Assembly (NCBI RefSeq): GCF_029945965.1
Contig: NZ_JAQSDO010000008.1
Location: forward strand, 1-64,000
Origin: Thermomonas sp.
Lineage (GTDB): Bacteria > Pseudomonadota > Gammaproteobacteria > Xanthomonadales > Xanthomonadaceae
Length of the DNA stretch: 64,000 nt
Direction: 5' to 3'
In this document: piece by piece, positions 59,635-64,000 of the stretch
Numbering within the stretch: position 1 is the first letter of the stretch
Layout: every line of letters begins with the position of its first letter
Notes under the pieces: generated by a model
Databases searched by the model: none
Seen by the model: the letters and a program-made list of their open reading frames with translations, nothing else
Told to the model about the DNA's origin: nothing
Position numbers and translations under genes: made by a program

Positions 59635-60706
59635 CGTCGTGAGCTCCTGCGTCGGTGATATCGGCATCGTCATCAAGGGGCAATGGCAACAGCAAGGTGA
59701 ACACGGTGTGCCCGGGGCGCGAGCGATAGCTCAGCGAGCCGCCGTGTTCGCGCGCGATCTGCTGGGCCAGCGCCAGGCCCAAGCCACTGCCTTCGACGCG
59801 ACCCGATACCAACGGCAGGAAGATGCGCTCGGCCAGGTCCTCTGGCACGCCACGGCCGTCGTCTGCGATCTCGATGCGCACGGCCAGCCGATGCGGTGCA
59901 TCGCCGATCAGGATGTGGTGCTCGGCGCGCGTGCGCAGCTGCACATTGGTGGCGCCGGATTCAATCGCATTGCGCACCAGGTTCCACAGTGCCTGGCTCA
60001 GGCGGTCGGCATCGCCGGGAAATTCAGGCAGCGAAGGATCGTAATCGCGCTGCAAACGGGTGGCCCAGCCGGCATCGCTTTCGGCCAGGCGCAATACGCG
60101 CTCGAGCACGGCATGGATGTTGAGCGGCTCGAATGCGCGCGGCGGTGCCGGCGACAGCAAGCGATCGACCAATGTGGCCAGCCGTTCGACCTCGCCTTCA
60201 ATCAACTCGGTGAGTTCGAGCGCATCACCCTCGCTGCGCCGCGCCAGCAACTGCGCCGCACCCTTGATCCCGGCCAGTGGATTACGCAGTTCATGCGCCA
60301 ACCCCTTGAGCGAGGCCGACAGCGCCGAAGGCAGCAGCCGCGCCGGATCGTCGCCCGGGAATTCATCGACCGGGTGTGCCTCCAGCCAATACCCGGCATC
60401 ACCGGCTTTATCGACCATCGGACTCAACAGCAAATCAGCGAAATGCAGCTCGTCGTGACCGGGAAAAGCCATCTGCATCCGGCGCAGGCGCAGGGCATCG
60501 CCACCAGCCTGTTCCAGCGCCGACGCCAGCCGCTGGCTCTCGCGTTCCAGCGCCGACGCCGGCAGGCCAACCAGGCGCCGACGCCCGACCCCGAGCCAGT
60601 GTGCTGCCGCGCTGTTGGCACTGCTGATCAAACCCGCCGCATTCAGCCGCAACACCGGCGTGGCTAGCGCGTCGAGGAGTGGATCGGGAATGGCATCGGG
60701 CTGCAT
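59627..60706 (-). CDS. ntrB: Nitrogen sensor histidine kinase NtrB
   Basis: The 359-residue cytoplasmic kinase/phosphatase controls NtrC in response to PII. It has an N-terminal PAS-like sensor (about 8-120), the phospho-accepting His in GLAHELRNPLAGIKGAAQLL near 134-153, and the ATP-binding N, G1 and G2 boxes (ALWNLVRNAIES, IADDGRGVPEDL, VEGSGLGLALAQQIAREHGG). Size matches E. coli NtrB (349). A perfect NtrC-type palindrome touches its start codon, which points to autoregulation. Confidence 0.94.
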
Positions 60707-60723
60707 TGCACTAATTTAGTGCA
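60707..60723. promoter_or_regulatory. Perfect NtrC-like operator abutting the ntrB start codon
   Basis: TGCACTAATTTAGTGCA is a 17-bp perfect palindrome whose first base is next to the ntrB ATG. It fits the NtrC-box form TGCAC-N7-GTGCA known from glnA and ntrBC promoters. At this place it would block transcription or translation initiation of ntrB rather than act as a distant enhancer; the divergent L,D-transpeptidase gene starts about 100 bp away. Confidence 0.7.
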
Positions 60724-60819
60724 AACGCCGGCTGAATGCCGGGAACGTACGAGGTGCGGCATTCACATTGCGGCGATCAAGTGCCATGCAGCCTGTGGAC
60801 AATTACTTGGGGTATCTGC

Positions 60820-61812
60820 ATGAAGCTGCGTTTGAGCACTGCCATCGTCATCGCCATCACTGCCATGCTCGCCACACTGCCGGCATTCGCACAAGATGTG
60901 CCGGCCAAGGACGTACCTGCTAACAGTGAACCTGCCATTCCGGCGACGCCGGTCGCGGTCCCCGAAGTCACTGTCACTCCTGAACTGCGCGCGCAGATCC
61001 TGCTTGAGCGCGCCTGGTTTTCGCCGGGTGAGATCGACGGAAAATGGGGTAGCAAGAGCCGCATGGCTCTGGCCGGCTTCCAGCAGGCACATGGCCTGGA
61101 GATGACCGAAACACCCGATGAAGCCAGCCTGGCCGCACTGGATGTGGACGCTGCGCAGGTATTGGTCAGTTACACGATTTCCGAGGCGGATGTTGCCGGT
61201 CCGTTCTTGCCGACACCGGCCGGCCCGCAGGCGAAGTCGAAGATGAAGTCGCTTCCCTATCAATCAGCAGCCGAAGCCCTGGGCGAAAAATTCCACGCCA
61301 GTCCGGCGCTGCTGCGCGCTCTGAATCCGGGCGTGCCGCTGGACGTGGCCGGTGGAATCCTCAAGATGCCGAACGTGCAAGACCTCGCGCCCTTGGCAGT
61401 GGCCGCGAAGGTGGTCATCGACAAGTCCGATTCCGTGCTGCGCCTGCTGGATGCCGACGGCAAGGCATATGCGGAGTTTCCGATCACCAGTGGTTCTTCG
61501 GAATTCCCGCTGCCGATCGGCGAGTGGAAAATCGAGTCGATCAATCCAGATCCCTGGTACAGCTATGACCCGAAGCTGATCGTCGGTGCGAACAAGAACG
61601 ACCCCAAGGCGCTACTTCCTCCCGGACCGAACGGACCGGTCGGCACGATGTGGATGGCCTTGTCGAAGCCGCATTACGGGATCCACGGCACGCCCGAACC
61701 TGGCCTGATCGGACGCACCCAGTCGAGCGGTTGCGTGCGCCTGACCAACTGGAGCGCGAATGCGGTCTCCAAGGCGGTCAGCGTGGGCATGACCGTGAGC
61801 ATGCAGGAATAA
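60820..61812 (+). CDS. Periplasmic L,D-transpeptidase (YkuD family)
   Basis: A 330-residue exported enzyme that forms or attaches 3-3 peptidoglycan links. It has a signal peptide (MKLRLSTAIVIAITAMLATLPAFAQ) and a PG_binding_1-like segment near 74-110 (LLERAWFSPGEIDGKWG), then a LysM-like region. The catalytic YkuD domain near 230-330 carries YGIHGTPEPGLIGRTQSSGCVRL with the nucleophilic Cys in SSGCVRL. The start was set at the signal peptide; 28 upstream codons are open but overlap the ntrB control region. The M23 gene follows 4 bp downstream. Confidence 0.93.
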   Translation: MKLRLSTAIVIAITAMLATLPAFAQDVPAKDVPANSEPAIPATPVAVPEVTVTPELRAQILLERAWFSPGEIDGKWGSKSRMALAGFQQAHGLEMTETPDEASLAALDVDAAQVLVSYTISEADVAGPFLPTPAGPQAKSKMKSLPYQSAAEALGEKFHASPALLRALNPGVPLDVAGGILKMPNVQDLAPLAVAAKVVIDKSDSVLRLLDADGKAYAEFPITSGSSEFPLPIGEWKIESINPDPWYSYDPKLIVGANKNDPKALLPPGPNGPVGTMWMALSKPHYGIHGTPEPGLIGRTQSSGCVRLTNWSANAVSKAVSVGMTVSMQE

Positions 61813-61816
61813 TTCG

Positions 61817-62572
61817 ATGCGGGCCCGACGCCAGGCATCGCCCCTTCGCGGATTGCTGCTGTTCCTGTTGGGTGGCTTGGTGGGCGCCAACGCCACCTAC
61901 TTCGTCATGACGCGCAACGCGATGCCGAAGCAGCCTGTCGCGGCCATTATCTCCGAAAGCGGGCAGGCGAAAGCGCCATCACCAATAGCTGGCAAGCCAC
62001 CGCCCATCAAGCCAGGCGATACCGATTCGGTCCAACACGATTCCGGACCGATATTGCCGCCACCCGTAGCCAACATGCGCGGCACGCCGATGGCTGTCGA
62101 GCCTGCTCTCACGACGACGACACCCGTGGCTCCGGGCAACAGTTTACTGATCCCAGTGCAGGGCATCGCCGCGTCGCAACTGAGCGATACCTTCACCGAT
62201 GCACGCAGCGCGGGCCGTTCGCATGACGCGATCGACATCATGGCGCCAGCCGGCACGCCGGTGCTTGCGGTCGCCGATGGCCATGTCGAAAAACTGTTCA
62301 CCAGCAAACTTGGCGGACTGACCATCTACGAATTCAACCGCGATGGCTCACTGGCGTATTACTACGCCCACCTGCAGCGCTATGCCGACGGCCTGTCCGA
62401 ACAACAGGCCATCACGCGCGGGCAGGTGATCGGTTATGTCGGTTCCACCGGCAATGCCAATCCGGAGGCGCCGCACCTGCACTTCGCGATCTTCGTGCTC
62501 GGCCCGGAAAAACAGTGGTGGAAGGGTGAGGCGGTCAATCCGTATCCGCGGCTGGGTGGCGCGCCACACTGA
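61817..62572 (+). CDS. M23 (LytM-type) metallopeptidase
   Basis: A 251-residue protein with an N-terminal membrane anchor (GLLLFLLGGLVGANATYFVM near 12-31), a Pro-rich spacer and a C-terminal LytM domain (about 130-245). Both zinc motifs are intact: HDAID (HxxxD) and HLHF (HxH), so it should be an active peptidoglycan endopeptidase, unlike degenerate EnvC-type activators. It probably forms an operon with the L,D-transpeptidase. Confidence 0.92.
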   Translation: MRARRQASPLRGLLLFLLGGLVGANATYFVMTRNAMPKQPVAAIISESGQAKAPSPIAGKPPPIKPGDTDSVQHDSGPILPPPVANMRGTPMAVEPALTTTTPVAPGNSLLIPVQGIAASQLSDTFTDARSAGRSHDAIDIMAPAGTPVLAVADGHVEKLFTSKLGGLTIYEFNRDGSLAYYYAHLQRYADGLSEQQAITRGQVIGYVGSTGNANPEAPHLHFAIFVLGPEKQWWKGEAVNPYPRLGGAPH

Positions 62573-62598
62573 CCCAGCAGCGGATCGGCGCGGGCTGA

Positions 62599-63363
62599 TC
62601 AAGGGGTTGTCGCGAACACCGAGGCATTCAACGCGTACAAGATGCGCAGGTCTTGTGAATCGAACGTCGCCTGTGGGTCATCACCATCGTCTTGCGCGCG
62701 GTAATGGCGATGGAACGCGCGAACCGCCGCCGCCCGATCACGCACTGAATAGCCGACTGCCGCCATCGCCAGCCATGGATCAAACCCGGATGGTGGATCG
62801 ACCAGTTCGCCTTGCGGCCAGCGACCGAAGCCGGCATCAGCCAGTGTTTTCCACGGAAAGCGTGCGCCCGGATCGACCTTGCGGGTCGGCGCCAGGTCCG
62901 AATGCCCAATCACCTGCCTGCGCGGGATGTTCAGGCGCGTGCACAAGTCGTCCAGCAGCCGCATGACCGAGGCGATCTGCGCGTCGGTGTAGGCCTCGCC
63001 GCGTTCGTTGTCGATCTCGATGCCGATGGATGCCGAGTTGAGGTCGGTGATCGCACCCCACGAGCCACCACCGGCCTGCCAGGCGCGCTTGCTGTCGTCG
63101 ACCAGCTGGTAGATGTGGCCGTCGTCGCCAACCAGATAGTGCGCGCTGACCTTGCCGCCGCGATTAGCGCTGCGCAGGGTATCCAGGCTTTGCTTGACCG
63201 ATTTTTGCTCAGTGGCGTGCAAAACAATAATGACTGGGCGGCGCTCGTCGAAGTTCGGCGACGGCACCCAGGTCGCCATCGGGTTGTGGGTGGGCGGTGC
63301 ATGCGCGCAGGCGGCCAGCAGTGCGGCGCACGACAGCAGGGCAATGGACAAGGGCTTGTTCAT
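62599..63363 (-). CDS. AmpD-type N-acetylmuramoyl-L-alanine amidase, lipoprotein
   Basis: A 254-residue amidase_2 enzyme that cuts between MurNAc and the stem peptide. The lipoprotein signal ends in LLAAC, so it sits in the periplasm, like AmpDh enzymes rather than cytosolic AmpD. Zinc ligands are visible in VLHATEQ, GHSDLAP and KVDPGARFPW, and the catalytic Glu in IGIEIDNE. A C-terminal extension of about 60 residues follows the domain. It is convergent with the M23 gene. Confidence 0.9.
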   Translation of the reverse strand: MNKPLSIALLSCAALLAACAHAPPTHNPMATWVPSPNFDERRPVIIVLHATEQKSVKQSLDTLRSANRGGKVSAHYLVGDDGHIYQLVDDSKRAWQAGGGSWGAITDLNSASIGIEIDNERGEAYTDAQIASVMRLLDDLCTRLNIPRRQVIGHSDLAPTRKVDPGARFPWKTLADAGFGRWPQGELVDPPSGFDPWLAMAAVGYSVRDRAAAVRAFHRHYRAQDDGDDPQATFDSQDLRILYALNASVFATTP

Positions 63364-63523
63364 CTCAGCATTGAAGCGGCGCATGCCATGTATTGCAACC
63401 ACGAGGTCTCGTTACCACCGCACATCCAAGTCAAACGGTTTCGTCCGCAACGATTGCGCACGTGGTGCTTTCATCGACTAAGCTCGGGAAATGCTGCACT
63501 GCAGCGCAACTCTTGGGAGCGCG

Positions 63524-64000
63524 ATGAAAGCAGCATCCCCAACTGGGCTGTACGACCCCCGCGACGAGCGGGACGCGTGTGGCTTTGGACTGATTGCACA
63601 GCTTGACGATGCGCCCAGCCGCGCGCTGGTCGATGCTGCGCTGGTGGCCTTGGCGCGCATGACCCATCGCGGTGGCGTGGCCGCGGACGGACTGAGTGGC
63701 GATGGCTGCGGCCTGCTATTGAAGCAGCCGGATCGGTTCCTGCGCACGCTGGCGCGTGAAGCCAAGATTCCGCTGGGCAGCCAGTTCGCAGCCGGCCTGG
63801 TATTCCTGTCGCACGACGAGGCGCTGGCAGCGCAGGCACGCGAAACACTTCGCGCTGAATTGGCCGAAGTGCAATTGGCGATTGCCGGTTGGCGCATACC
63901 ACCGCTCGACAGCGACGCCTGCGGCGCATCCGCACGCAAGACCATGCCGCGCATCGAACAGGTGTTCGTCACGCCCTTGCTCGATGTCGAAGGCGCACGC
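63524..64000 (+). CDS. gltB: Glutamate synthase large subunit, N-terminal part (truncated by window end)
   Basis: The open frame runs from ATG 63524 to the window edge (159 codons seen of about 1,480 in the family). GltB makes glutamate from glutamine and 2-oxoglutarate. After a short propeptide (about 18 residues, MKAASPTGLYDPRDERDA) comes CGFGLIAQ, whose Cys becomes the N-terminal nucleophile of the amidotransferase domain, then ALARMTHRGGVAADGLSGDGCGLL, a family signature. GGGAG lies a few bases before the ATG. Its closeness to ntrBC fits nitrogen control. The 160 bp upstream show no clear promoter. Confidence 0.93.
   Translation, partial: MKAASPTGLYDPRDERDACGFGLIAQLDDAPSRALVDAALVALARMTHRGGVAADGLSGDGCGLLLKQPDRFLRTLAREAKIPLGSQFAAGLVFLSHDEALAAQARETLRAELAEVQLAIAGWRIPPLDSDACGASARKTMPRIEQVFVTPLLDVEGAR

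Overview
The window is GC-rich chromosomal DNA from a gammaproteobacterium of the Xanthomonadaceae/Lysobacteraceae type. The lineage is inferred from gene order (def-fmt-rsmB next to a LysM gene, dprA, smg, topA and tsaC; ftsE-ftsX with a receiver-domain protein; rhlB divergent from trxA-rho), from a Rho protein with a very long low-complexity N-terminus, and from REP-like palindromes of a kind I recall from this family. Almost all of the window is core chromosome with short intergenic gaps; no prophage, CRISPR array or complete insertion sequence was seen.

Left edge (1-1,080): the apparent end of an IS21-family element, then a tRNA gene with a CAU anticodon (probably tRNA-Ile2) on the minus strand, interrupted in its anticodon loop by a 236-nt group I intron. 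A divergent, free-standing HNH endonuclease gene lies beside it. This is the most unusual locus in the window. Next come rpoD, dtd and a cell-envelope block (LpxL-type acyltransferase, two glycosyltransferases, two ArnT-like membrane glycosyltransferases). The def-fmt-rsmB translation genes follow on the minus strand, then LysM, dprA, smg, topA and tsaC on the plus strand.

Middle (19-42 kb): two tandem secreted cysteine-containing proteins, a short-chain dehydrogenase, a small lipoprotein, sppA, a MATE exporter, a DUF3667 membrane protein, and a membrane protein with a sigma-4-like N-terminus and a DUF3106-like C-terminus. A non-coding region with two perfect inverted DnaA boxes precedes priA, whose reading frame carries a 53-bp near-perfect palindrome. 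Then follow a NYN/LOTUS protein, rpoH (with a plausible sigma-E promoter), ung, a double-receiver protein coupled to ftsX, ftsE, rhlB, trxA and rho. The 3' end of rho and its terminator are duplicated 1.5 kb downstream as a decayed fragment, and a diguanylate cyclase gene lies between the two copies.

Right part (42-64 kb): a TonB-C-like secreted protein, a Kef-type antiporter, a 1,104-residue membrane-anchored ankyrin protein with YcgL, the cyanide-insensitive quinol oxidase genes (cioAB), an S9 peptidase, an FAD oxidoreductase, a FadI-type thiolase, sodC and ntrBC. A perfect NtrC-like palindrome abuts the ntrB start codon. The window ends with three cell-wall enzymes (L,D-transpeptidase, LytM peptidase, AmpD-type amidase) and the truncated start of gltB, so nitrogen control and nitrogen assimilation genes lie close together.
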